64,000 bases of DNA from assembly GCA_022495005.1 (NCBI GenBank), contig JAGYXB010000018.1:1240001-1304000 (forward strand). Direction: 5' to 3'. This DNA comes from Rhyacophila brunnea (Eukaryota > Arthropoda > Insecta > Trichoptera > Rhyacophilidae). This document shows positions 43,661 through 54,724 of this stretch, in pieces (positions within the stretch are counted from its first letter, which is position 1; the number at the start of each line of letters is the position of its first letter). Below the pieces are notes generated by a model. The model was not told the origin of the DNA. It saw only the letters and a program-made list of their open reading frames with translations, and did no database searches. The position numbers and the translations under genes were made by a program.

Positions 43661-46399
43661 TAGTGATTTACTATGCAATATATAAATAAATTCAACGATT
43701 CTGAACATACCTGAAGTAGGAGGTATCTGATCTTATGATACCATATCTAATGTTTCATCGGTGACTCTAAGAGTTTGATGATAAATTTGAATCAATAAAG
43801 GGTTCATCGATTTCAATTTCATTATTCCATTCAAATGGGCATAACTCAATTAGCTGCTCGTTGCCTGGAAATATTAATACACGATTAACATGCTACCTAC
43901 CTTATAAAAATAAAACGTATTTTGGTAACTCACAAACAAACGTAAAATTTTGATATTTGATACATAACAATATTATTAGTATGAATTAATCTTACCTGAA
44001 AATAAATTCAAGATTTTGTTGGTTTTAATATTTCTGATAATTTTTTGCCACGCAAATATTTTAAATATGTACAACATGGATAATAATTATGATACTGTAG
44101 AACAATATTAAGTCAAACTTTGAAATTGAGTGAAACACGAAATATTTTAGGTTATGTATAGAGTATTATGATATACCAAATGTCATGCAAATACCATAGA
44201 CAATATACATAAAAAATATTATTATCACCAACTTGATAGGCAATCAAATATTAAATTTAAATATTATTCCATAATATCATATAATTTTAGGACATTGTAC
44301 AATAATATATTCATTAGAATGACTATAAAATCCAGAATCTGGACTATTCAGTTACATTCATATAATTATTATTACTAGGTCGATTTTCAGTATTTTTATA
44401 AAAATATGAAGACAGTTCGATTGAAATAAAATGCAATATGTTATATAGATGTATAAAACCATTGTTTAAATAACAACTGTAATTATAACACCGGTTTTTC
44501 GATTTTTTCATCGATTTTTAATACGGAGACATCTAGTTAAGGTGACACGAAGGTTCTTTGAATTGGAATGATATTCCAATATGATTTTTCGTATATGCTT
44601 TGCAAATCGTGTAATAGATGTCTCTATGAAATCACAATTTTTGATGACATCGCCCTTAAATAGGTAATTTTGTGTATTTTATGTTTGTGTATCATGCATT
44701 GTTGGCCATATTTTCCGGTCTTTCTTGATTGCCGTGACACAATATGTTCCTTCCAGTATTTTTTATTCATAGAAAAAAACAGTATGTTGTATTAGTTATA
44801 TAATGTATTATGAATCTGTAATAAAATAATACACAATTAAAATATTTTAAAATTGAAAAAAACACATTTTCATAGCTTTGAGCCGTGCTCACTCATGAAT
44901 GTCGAATATTCTTCATTTAGGTAATTATATACAAATTTTGATGTTATCTTGCAAATTAAACGGGTATCTGACCTTTTCACTATATTATACATGTACCTAC
45001 ATGCAAATGTATTGTTTTCAAATAATTGATATGGATTATATACCATCGTATTATTTTCTCGAAATCATAAACATACTATAATAGTATTTGAGTATCAACC
45101 TACGCTCAATTTGAATTAGGTAATAATAATACTATGACGAAATTAACATTTTAAAAATATTAATGCATATAATATTTTGACAGCCCTGTTTTCTGATCGG
45201 CGGACACGTGCAGTTGTTTATCAAATAATAATGTGTAAGACGGCCGACAATACCAATAATATTTTTTTTTTTTTTAAATAAAATCTCCGATGATTAGTGA
45301 TTTTTGCGAAAATATCGATTTAAATTAACGTCCTAACGACGCCGATGTCCTTTTGATACTAGATTTATATTTCAATCTCCTCCTCTTGAGCCCCCTCTTA
45401 ATAAAGAACTCTTCTAACTTTATAAAGGTAATATATAAAATATCTAAGAAAAAGTTAATCGGAAATAACCTAGGACAGCATCCATTTTCATACAGCCTTA
45501 AGTAAAATCGTTTAATCCCTCTCATTCATAACGTTGTATGCGGAGCCAATATAATAAACCTTTTCTCAAATCTGGTAAAACGGAATTAAAAATAAATTTT
45601 ATTCCGTACACTCGAAAAGACCCAGTATATCTACAAGCGCAACATGTTAAGTGGCTTATTATTATTTATTATTTATTTTTATTTCTAACTGAACGTTAGT
45701 TTATTGTCAAATGTAATAGGTACTAAGATCTCTTACAGATGATATTTGCGCGGGAAATCTGACATAGAAAAAAAACAATATTTTTACGTGACCACATGGT
45801 TAAAGAAAGAAGAGGGATAAAAAGTTAGTCTTGAAATTTTTTTTAGACTAAATTAACCGATAAAAAGAGAATGGCATTTAACTTTAATTAAATAACATCT
45901 TTCGTTGTGAGCAAGAAAGCACCCAAAATAAGGTTCCCTTTTCATAAAAATAACATAGCACTAAGCAATAGGAATTGTACGCGATAAAGTTTATTGTAGG
46001 TACATAGAGCAATAGTGTTGTAAATATCACGCTAGAATATTGCTTAGTTCCTTTCTAAGACTGCTCGCGCACGGAGATTGCTTTCATCATTAGCACAATT
46101 CGCAATATTATTTCTTTTGATAAAGTCGATATTATTATGATTAACCGATTATAATATTAATAATATACGCTTATCCATATGCATGGCAAAATACTAAGTG
46201 CTAAACACGATATTCATAAAATATTATTTTATTATAATTTGTAGGAGAGAAAAAATATGGACCGCGATACGTATTTGTTTGATAAATGACTAATTTATTT
46301 CGGTACCACCACTTATTGAGTATACTGGTGTTACAAGACAATGTGCCATATAAAAGTCGAAAATTAAGACTTTAATTAGTACTTGGCTGCTAAGCCTGA
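43661..46399. other. AT-rich intergenic DNA with one small inverted-repeat element
   Basis: At about 44526-44629 the pair GGAGACATCTAGTTA and TAATAGATGTCTCT forms ~14-bp inverted ends of a ~100-bp segment, possibly a MITE. No genes or other repeats are recognised. The 66-codon minus frame at 45325-45525 lacks motifs. Confidence 0.45.
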
Positions 46400-46772
46400 A
46401 ATAATTACAAGATAAAAATAACTTTTTATATACCACGTTTTTGAATTTTCTGTTGAAATATAACCTTGACAATTCTATGTATTAATAAAAAGTTTTTATT
46501 GTACTTGATAGAAATACTGAATAAATATAGAATACAGAGATGTCATTTTAACATTTCATATTGATTTTCATAGTAACGCACGTATATATTAATAATTTAG
46601 TTGCTAGGAACCCCTTAGCAACCAACAATAATAACTTTCCATACAAAACAGAATTAACTGAAAATGAATTCAATTTTGCTTAAAATGGTTAAAAGTATAA
46701 AAATAATGCATTGTCATCGTGTTCTGATATATTCTAAAAGTTTAAAATGTCTAGCTAGTCGGGAAGTTAGTT
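46400..46772 (+). repeat. Dispersed repeat X, copy 2
   Basis: It is homologous to 26148-26525 from AATTACAAGATAAAAATAAC to CTAGCTAGTCGGGAAGTTAG. The centre carries the inverted GTTGCTAGG...CCTTAGCAAC motif. The repeat differs from copy 1 mostly by substitutions and small indels, with one longer indel near 46470-46530. Confidence 0.8.
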
Positions 46773-49736
46773 AAAAATCTTCAATCGTCCAATAAAAATG
46801 TTGGACAAACAAGAAAAAAAATGTAATGGACACACAAGAAAAAATTAGTACTGGACAAACAAGAATACCAGCTAATAAAAACGTGGAAAAACTTGTAGAC
46901 TTTATGTCAGTATGATTTTCTGATAAATATAAAAATGTGGAAACTAAGATAATAATACAATAAATTGTCATAAAATAGGTAGGTATATTATAATATATAT
47001 TTTTTTAAAAATTACGAATTAATTGAAAAATCCAATATAAAGTATTTAAAAATACATCTCCGTTTTCGACCGTTATACGGCACCTGAAGCCATAGTCATA
47101 TTAATCGATTATGAATCGGTTTCCCATACATTGATTTAGCAGTCATGTTATTCAATTATAATTTGCATAAGTCATTCGATTAGTATTAGTAAGCGAACAT
47201 CACCAAGGCCAACTATAGATTGGCTGGGGTACTGAATTGCGAGTAGCTCTGGTAGTGCTAATTAATGACTATTTTCAAACGCGATGCAGTAACTTGTTAA
47301 TGGTAAATGAAGATTTAGATTGTTTATTCTTTTTTCAAAGCAATACAATGAATGTATTTGGTAAGCATCATTTATTTCAACAGACAGTTTAATCATAGTC
47401 CCATCAAAGTATATCGACCGTGTTTAGGAAAAAGGGCTTAATCCTCACAGAACAAATTTTACAGGAGAGGCAAAAAACGTTTTTTTTGGGTGAGTTTAAT
47501 ATTTTTTAAAAAATAGGCACAGACATTGGGTGCATCATGATTGATGATTTGGTGTAATATATTTTCGATCTAATAATAATTAAAGACGTTATTACAGAAA
47601 AATTGTTAAAATTGAGGATAAATGATTTTTTACATGAATTAAAAATTAATTAATCTCAATTAAAATGAATTTAGATAATAATTCGGCATTTGCGGCTTAC
47701 TTCCTTTTTATAGAACGTGTATTTAGTTGTATAAATTGCTAATATCTAATAAAAGCACTTTTCGAAAAATCGAGGGTTACGCCCTTCTTCCTAAACACAT
47801 TCGATATAACATAACTAGCACTTTGTTCGAAATTTATAGTTTCTTGTTACGGTGTGATTATAGTGGGCCTCGGAGCATTGGGTACCTAAAGTTCTGTACC
47901 TGAATGCTGGTTAGACTTACTAGTATTTTGTTTAAAATTTACGTAACCCTGTTTGGTGACATTTTGTTCTCCGACTTATTTTGCAATTCTCTTAAAGCTT
48001 AGCAAACGAGAAGTAATTTATTTTAAAAGTATTTTTTAAAGATATTGTGGTCATTTTCGGAAGTGATGTAGGCAATATAATTGATTATGACGCGTAGAAC
48101 TAATATTTTGTTGTGAGAACACTCCTATGTTCATTTTGTTGTGTTTTCTGTGTGGTCTTTATATCCTTGTTACATCAAAAAGAAAATTGAGTGATAAAAC
48201 ACTTTTTATGTAGGCAGCTTCTTTTATAAGCATGGCGTAACCCGAAACGGATTAAAGTGACTTGAAAAGATGTAAATTATTTGCAAGAGTTGAGACATTT
48301 TTTGCTCTGTGTTTTTTTTTTTTATCTGATTGTCAATTCATTCTTTTTGCATTAAAATCCCGTAGCAGACTTTTCTCTTTATGAAAATCGCGGTTTTGGT
48401 GAAAACAGTAAAAGTACTTTTATAAGCCAGAATAAATTTGTTAAATTATCCATCGAAATAAATTAAAATAGTACTTACTTACCTAACCACGATTCTCATA
48501 ATACAATTTCAAAAATACAACTTTATATAAATCTCACATAATCTTTCAATCATTACAATAAATTGTATTTTAGTGAAGTATTTCATTATTATTATAATTA
48601 TACTGTTTAGGTTTAGACTATACCAAAATAAATTCAAATAAGTAATTCCGGAAAACATTTCATATTATGTTTGAATAATTGATGGTAGGCATAGATGACA
48701 TAGTATCCACTCTATACCTCGTCAACATTGAAATATGATGGCCTATTTTGGCATTGTATGAGACTACATGTTCGTACTGATTTATAAATATGTTTTTGCG
48801 ATTGTTCACATATTCAAAATTATTTACGTATTGTAAATGGTAGTACCTACATTATAATATGGATAAAAAAAAATCGTTTTACGCTTGTAACATAAATGGT
48901 TTTTAAAATCGCAGTGCAGCCCTGGAAAATAAATCAAAAATAGAAAAAAAATCTGTAGTTTAGAAACGAGAAATAACTTGCTAGTTCAGCTTGTTAGTAT
49001 TTTTTAGTATTATTCGTATTTTTTAGGATACTATTAAGAAATTTTCTAAGTCATACCTATTTTACCGAAACGTATTTAGGTGGCTGTTCATGAAGAATAT
49101 GGTGGCGATAATCGCGCATATCCATGATTTCGATATAAATAAGTTAATGACCATTAAAATATCAATTCAATCTAACGTGCCATATCAATTCATTTAATAT
49201 CCATTAAAGACAGTTATGTTATTTTTACCTATCTTCGGTTGACAATAATTTTATTGTTGATCATAATATGTACATACGCAATGTAATCATAATTATTTCC
49301 TGTGATTCATACATAGTTCTCACGATACACAATTGGAAAACCTAAGAAACATATATATTAAAAGAATTCCATAAAAATATTGAACCGAATTTGATAACAC
49401 ACATTTAATTTGCCAGATTTCCAAATTATGTTTTGAAAATTTATCAGAAGACTACCCCGGTGTATCAAAACAAGCTATTATTGTTTTCTTTTCGTTTACT
49501 ACGACATAATTATACGAAGCAAGATTTTATAATTATTATGCTGCAACGAAGTCTAAAGTCCAGGAATAGGCTCGATGCCACACCAGATATAAAAGTTCAA
49601 CTTTCTATTAATATGCATGATATTATCGAGAACATAAATGTTTAAAAAAATATTGCTGAATAAATAATTTTTGTTTTTTCTCATTATCTATTTACCTACT
49701 ACCATACAAAATAAGCAACGTGTTCCGTTAAAATTT
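46773..49736. other. Long AT-rich intergenic stretch, no supported feature
   Basis: I found no coding sequence, tRNA or shared repeat. The small reading frame at 49433-49645 has no recognisable motif. The right end carries the pyrimidine tract and AG of the candidate exon that follows. Confidence 0.5.
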
Positions 49737-49739
49737 CAG

Positions 49740-49945
49740 GATTTACAAAGTATCCATCGCTGGAAAGTTTTGGGAAACCCTGCTCTAATCCACTATACCA
49801 AACCAAGTGCGATGCCCACAAGACGAAGGAGAGCTGCGACTTGCAGATGTCTGAGAACGTCATGGAGTTCAAATATGCCCTGGTATTCTGGAAAACGGAA
49901 GAGCTCTCTAACTGCTCGGTCATCATAATATTATATTATGCTTAA
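49740..49945 (+). CDS. Candidate host-gene exon encoding a cysteine-containing segment (unknown)
   Basis: A plausible splice acceptor (AAAATTTCAG, ending at 49739) is followed by an open frame with no internal ATG requirement. The first complete codons give FTKYPSLESFGKPCSNPLYQ, then a TKCDAHKTKESCD segment and FKYALVFWKTEEL, before a stop at 49943-49945. About two thirds of third codon positions are G or C by hand count, in DNA that is otherwise near 30 percent GC. This is typical of selected coding sequence. Three closely placed cysteines (PC, KC, SC) and a fourth in SNCS suggest an extracellular or disulfide-bonded segment. I do not recognise the family. The last seven codons are AT-rich, so the exon may end earlier at an unidentified donor. 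No partner exon was found nearby. Confidence 0.45.
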
Positions 49946-50789
49946 ACAAAAAACATATATTAGGTCACTATATAAAATAAATACTCGGCTATTTTTTCAA
50001 GTGAAACTGTTACTTTTCAGGTATATATTATTTGTCAGTGTTCCGTGGTGCGAAAAGTGTTGGGAGTCGCTGTATTATAAAAATCTCAAGAAAATCTTGT
50101 TTTCGAATACAAATTTTTCACTTGATGAGTGAGTGCTCTTAGCTTTTAATTTATTCTACAAGTCCTTCAACTTTCGAGATTTGAATTACACAGATTTTTT
50201 TTGCAATACGCGTGAAGTGTTTTTATGGGTACGTTATTTTTAAGGTTAAGTCATCTTTTATCGCGGATTTTATAATGCCTAAGAATTTTAATGTGGATTG
50301 TTATATAAAAAAAACAAGAGTCTCCTTATAAACAGTCTTGAAGAAGGTCAGAATTGCTTTAATATGAAGCGGAAATGTTTTCAGTGAATTAAGTCAGTTA
50401 TGGTTTCCAAAATGTTTTGATTAATTAATAAAAGTACGTTATAAGCACAAAATTAATTTTAAGATTTCTTGCTGGAAATTAAAGTCTTATTCTTTATTCT
50501 GCTTCTTCTTCAACATCTCAGGGCAGTGTTAAACCTTTTCTGGTTCGATCTGGTTTCCACTCTATTCCACATAGTCAATATAGCTCTTTCGCGGGCTGTC
50601 TCTAATTACCTGCAAAGCCAGTATCGTCTTTTGAATATTATTTTCTTAACACGAAATAATTCTGTAATATACATAAGTTAATACCACAGTGGTACGACCG
50701 GGTTACAAACAGTTCATGGACGGATACGGCAATCTCCGGTGATTGAAGTAATTACGAAGAGAGGTTTCACGTGGTTGGTATAATATGTA
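49946..50789. other. Intergenic DNA, possible reverse LINE tail
   Basis: On the minus strand 50495-50640 reads as RVETRSNQKRF then NTALRC, stop, and a GAAGAAGAAGC-type tail. This resembles the 3' end of the LINEs seen elsewhere in the window, but too little remains to be sure. Nothing else is recognised. Confidence 0.3.
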
Positions 50790-50990
50790 TACCGGGTGCC
50801 GTCAGAAAGTACAACTCTTTGAACCCTTGTGACAAAACCTCAAGGGTTCCGTCGCCGTGGCCGATCCTACTTCACCCTGCAGCTGTGCTACAAAAGTGAT
50901 AAATACGTTGCAAGTCTCACATGGCCAGGTTGCATGAGACGTGGGGATGGACGATATTCTTGCTTTCTTTATGTCGTGGCAGGGTAATGT
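50790..50990 (-). repeat. Dispersed repeat with cysteine-rich minus-strand open frame, copy 2
   Basis: It is homologous to 17810-18010. The minus strand is open from about 50990 to the stop at 50802 and includes WPCETCNVFITFVAQLQG, then a variable part ending HKGSKSCTF. Conservation of CE-x-C and ITFVA between copies that differ at many bases hints at former protein-coding constraint. A hAT element is inserted just downstream, at 51011. Confidence 0.4.
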
Positions 50991-51002
50991 AAGTAAATAA
51001 TA

Positions 51003-51610
51003 CGTAAGGCCAGTGACGTCCCGTGGGGGTAGGCAGATTGAGCGTCGCTTGGAGGCGGCATTTACTCGAAGGGTGGCAAATCGAAGAAAATCATTAGGTA
51101 TATAATATAGAAATAGCTAACTAAACTTAGTAATAACAGAAATATCTTTCCATTAAAAAACCATCTCACAGGTTGGAAACAAAATGTATTAATTAACATA
51201 CAAGGTTTAACAGGACTGTATTTTTGTCGGGTTCGCGATGTCTAGTTTACTTCCGTTGTGTCCTTGGACGTCACTTACTTGATGGCCAGCTGTGACACGT
51301 GCAGATTTTTTAATTATAGGTAGGTAAATACTTGCCTAATTTAAAATTTATCCAAATATTTTTGCCAGTCACTCGCGAGTTTTGGAAGTTGCCAGGTGTA
51401 TTTTTAAATGTATCTGAAACTGTGGGCTCACAATTTTTCTATTGAAGGAGAGATAGCATTAAAATTAGATTTAGCAGGTAGTATATTTTCTGTCGGTAAT
51501 GTATCTATACCTACAACACATTTCTTAGATATTCTAGTCAGAATGGTATTGAAAAATACTGTATAAAAAAATGAGGCGGCACTTTGTCTAGGGACGTTAC
51601 TGCGTAAGGC
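51003..51610. mobile_element. hAT-type non-autonomous element with perfect 8-bp duplication
   Basis: The element (51011-51602, 592 bp) starts CAGTGACGTCCC and ends GGGACGTTACTG, so 11 of 12 terminal bases are inverted matches. CGTAAGGC flanks it at 51003-51010 and 51603-51610. Both features are diagnostic of hAT. The first ~110 bp and an inner block (TATCCAAATATTTTTGCCAG) are shared with the longer relative at 62585. No transposase is encoded. Confidence 0.92.
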
Positions 51611-51775
51611 GGTTACCTAAATTGCCAGTTATCACATAATACCCCCTACCAGTTAATTAATATCTGGTTTCAAAATTACAAAATATAGTTGCCAATATTA
51701 ATGGGATTTGAGATAACATCTCGGAGGTACAGTTTTTTTCGGTGTGATATTGAATAAGATGTTAATTGGTAAGTG

Positions 51776-51970
51776 AAGAATGTCATGGGTCTCGAGTTCA
51801 AATCCCGAGTCTGGAAAAAAATTACATCTTGTTTATCAATGTGTATTTGGATCTAATATGTGGAGAAATTGGCTAACACCCGTTTCTCATAGAAACAAAA
51901 TCTGTTATTAGAACCTCCACTCTGTGAAAGTCCATATTATGTTATTTTTAAAATCAGACATGGTAAAAAA
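51776..51970 (+). mobile_element. tRNA-derived SINE, family 1, copy D
   Basis: The B-box region TCGAGTTCAAATCCCGAGTC keeps a perfect T-arm-like stem. The body follows with GGATCTAATATGTGGAG, CCCGTTTCTCAT, CCTCCACTCTGTG and ATCAGACATGG, as in copy A. The A-box half of the head is lost or very diverged. Confidence 0.75.
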
Positions 51971-52574
51971 CAGAATGGTAAAGTACGCTGGCTAGAGTAT
52001 TTTTTCTAATTTTTTTTTTGGAATATCTAGCCATATTTCTGAGATATCTAAAATTATGCTTATATATAAATATTTCATTTTACTGAACACTGACTGTGGT
52101 GCATGTGCATTACGGTGTAATTATGAATGACTGTTGCATTACTATTATTCTCCAAACTTATCATTTACCTCAATATTAGCTACTATCAATTACATAGGAT
52201 ATATTTCGTGCTGACTCAAATACATATGGGCTGATTTTGCCTATTCAACAATTTACTGAGAATAATAATCTGCTGTTAAGTTTAACTGATCAGAGCTTCA
52301 AAATTATCATTTCTTGCTTAATCTAAGATATAATTTACATTATACATTTCGTGGATAATTATTAGGGAATACTGAAATAATGAAGACTCTTTAATGGTTT
52401 TCGTTAGAATACTAGAGGTGACAGCTTAAAAAAAGGTATACATGCCAAGATGTACAGTGCGACTTTCATATCGAGTGTTTAACGTCACCACGGTCCTTTT
52501 TGGAATTAAAACCCTCCCCCTGCATTTAATTTCACCCCTACTATATGCATCGCGCCCGCAATTTAGTGTGTAAA
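51971..52574. other. Intergenic DNA, no supported feature
   Basis: AT-rich DNA without recognisable coding or repeat content. A GC-richer lead (52490-52570) precedes the transposase-like start codon and may be its untranslated part. Confidence 0.45.
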
Positions 52575-52740
52575 ATGCCGAAATCTTTGCGAAAGCAGAC
52601 GAAGAGCATTATTTCGAATGTATAACTATTGTGAGGAGGAGAAACATAAAAGAAAGTTTTTAATTCCTCTCAATAGTGCAAGAGATGGAGTATCTGTTAT
52701 GACAAGTCAAATAGCAAAGCACGCAAAAACCACGTGACGT
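52575..52740 (+). pseudogene. N-terminal fragment of a transposase-like protein
   Basis: From ATG the product reads MPKSLRKQTKSIISNV. After a frameshift it continues YNYCEEEKHKRKFLIPLN and SARDGVSVMTSQIAKHAKT. The pattern (basic start, S/K-IISNVYN-F/Y-EEEK, LIP, then a helix-turn-helix-like segment) resembles the N-terminal DNA-binding part of Tc1/IS630-type transposase proteins that are repetitive in insects. That resemblance is from memory of the pattern only. The catalytic domain is not found downstream. Confidence 0.35.
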
Positions 52741-53470
52741 AATGGTGTCAGTGCATAAAATGCTGTTTACGTAGAAGACTTATCGATACAGAAGTATAAT
52801 AATGTGGCATTATTTATTGAAAACCCATAATTCTTTGCGTTCGTGTCCCGTCCGACATCAATATTCTTTTCTAATACTTATGTGAATTTATCATGTGTTG
52901 AAAATTATGTAAGATGTTCAATAAAAAATCGAAATAGCTAGGTAATAAAAACATTTTACCTGATAAATTTTAAAGAACTTAAAAATTCTTAAAAAAACCT
53001 GTCCATTCAGATTTTGTTTTCAGAAAGAAGTAATACAACATAATTTTATATCTATAAAAATTCATATTTTTTATCAATTTTAAGGTCCCTGGATCGGCTA
53101 TATTAATCTCATAATCGGTTTCTAACTGTCATTTACAAAAAAATACCCAATACGGACAAAAAAATGCTAGATTTTAAAAAAATGTCTTGAAACTAGCTTT
53201 CCACGAGAACAAACATTGAAAACTAAATTATTGTTTCACAAATCAGAGTTAATAAATGAATCGTACAACTAAACATTACTGCAGTTATGATAAAAAAATA
53301 TTAATAATATAATATTATTAGGTACAAAATGATGGCATATTGAATTTTAAATAAATCTGATTAACATTCTTCCTTTTTTATAAGTTTTAAGCTGTTATCT
53401 GTATCGCAATATTCTAGATTTAATGCTATACACCAGATGAAAATTTATCAAGCCAGATGTTTATCCAAAA
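52741..53470. other. AT-rich intergenic DNA, no supported feature
   Basis: No frame, repeat or RNA signal was recognised. Confidence 0.5.
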
Positions 53471-53839
53471 ATGATAGATCTGGCAAGAAAACCGCGATTT
53501 GGCAACGCTGCTTATAATGGACCTGTCCAGTATTATTGTAATCTCAATCTGGGGGTAGAGCTAAAGATGGTGGTAGAGCTAAAGATGGTGGTGATGAGGC
53601 AGACATGTCATCATATTACATACGTTAAGCATCTACAACTTCAGGTAAGCGATGATTTACTACACGGTATCAAAACTGGCATAGATCTAGAAAACAGAGC
53701 ACTCATTGCACTTGTGAAACTAATCTCCCGCTGTGGAAAGGGCCTACGCGATGGTAAGGTGAAACTACGCCTCAGTTTAAACGTGAATCCCCTCACGTTT
53801 TATCACTTCGTTATATATTGGAAAACGACTTTCACGTAA
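53471..53839 (+). CDS. Unidentified 122-codon open frame with internal tandem 18-mer
   Basis: The frame is GC-richer than its flanks. It contains a direct duplication of GGTAGAGCTAAAGATGGT (53554-53589), giving the repeated VELKMV. A strong donor-like CAG|GTAAGC occurs at 53641-53649, so the 5' part could be an exon ending there. I recognise no domain; the sequence has neither a signal peptide nor membrane segments that look real. It may be a chance frame or part of an unknown element. Confidence 0.2.
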   Translation: MIDLARKPRFGNAAYNGPVQYYCNLNLGVELKMVVELKMVVMRQTCHHITYVKHLQLQVSDDLLHGIKTGIDLENRALIALVKLISRCGKGLRDGKVKLRLSLNVNPLTFYHFVIYWKTTFT

Positions 53840-54389
53840 AGTGGTAAAGGAAATAAAAGTAGGAATGGTTAATACTTTGAATTGATATTCTCAATGAAAT
53901 CATAGTAGGTACGTAATATATTATTAAAACTGAATGTATAAACCTTTTACATTTTCACGACACAATTCTTATTGTTCTATGGTGCGATCGACGCATTCGA
54001 TATTTCTGATATATGTAAATGCGTAGACCTAATTACATATATTATTTTATAATAATAATTTGTTAGGGTTGTAAAGCTCTGACTAGACGTAACCGTCGTA
54101 AATTATGCATGCTTGATCGCGCCGCCTTGTCAGACATGGCGGCAATTAAGCGTCGACTTGCAATCAAACAATGTGTGCGATTATTTAACAATGTATACGT
54201 ACACATACTAAGTATTTAATCATAAACAAACAAAGTTATATAACAATACCTATATTTTAGTTTGACGTATACGAGCTTTCATGAAAAAAAAACTTATAGC
54301 TACAGTAAAGCTAAGAAAAGCTGCATACTATGGCTATATTTTGTTGTTTTGAGAAATATGATTTACTTCAAATCATCTTGCAGAAAAAG
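53840..54389. other. Intergenic DNA, no supported feature
   Basis: A short GC-rich patch (54100-54165, with CGCGCCGCC) is not part of any recognised unit. Confidence 0.45.
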
Positions 54390-54545
54390 GCTGAAAAATA
54401 TAAATAGAAGGAGATTTTCTTGGTTACCCAACCTCTGTAAATTCCTAAATGTCCAAGGCGTTGGAGTTATGATAAGACTGGCCCAGGATAGGAAGGTGTA
54501 CTGCAAGTTGGTCGCCAACCTTCGATAGAAGACGGTACAAAAATA
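54390..54545 (+). pseudogene. LINE ORF2 C-terminal fragment
   Basis: The frame reads RRRFSWLPNLCKFLNVQG then VYCKLVANLR before a stop. It matches the usual C-terminus of one group of APE-type LINE proteins (SWL-x-NLR...V-x-(A/K)-x-(M/L)(V/I)ANLR). The 3' sequence after the stop (AGAAGACGGTACAAAAATAA) resembles 18385-18405. Codons before about 54390 are probably unrelated. Confidence 0.6.
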
Positions 54546-54724
54546 ATAAATATATATATAGTGGTAGGTACTTTGTTAATGTTATAAATATAATATAATA
54601 TTGAAAACATCAGAATTTATCACATAAGTATTATAATTCAGTCATTGAATATTAATAAATTATTTATACAATATAATTTCTGAATATTTAGTGTCAGTCT
54701 TAGAAGAAATTAAAAATGGTAAGT

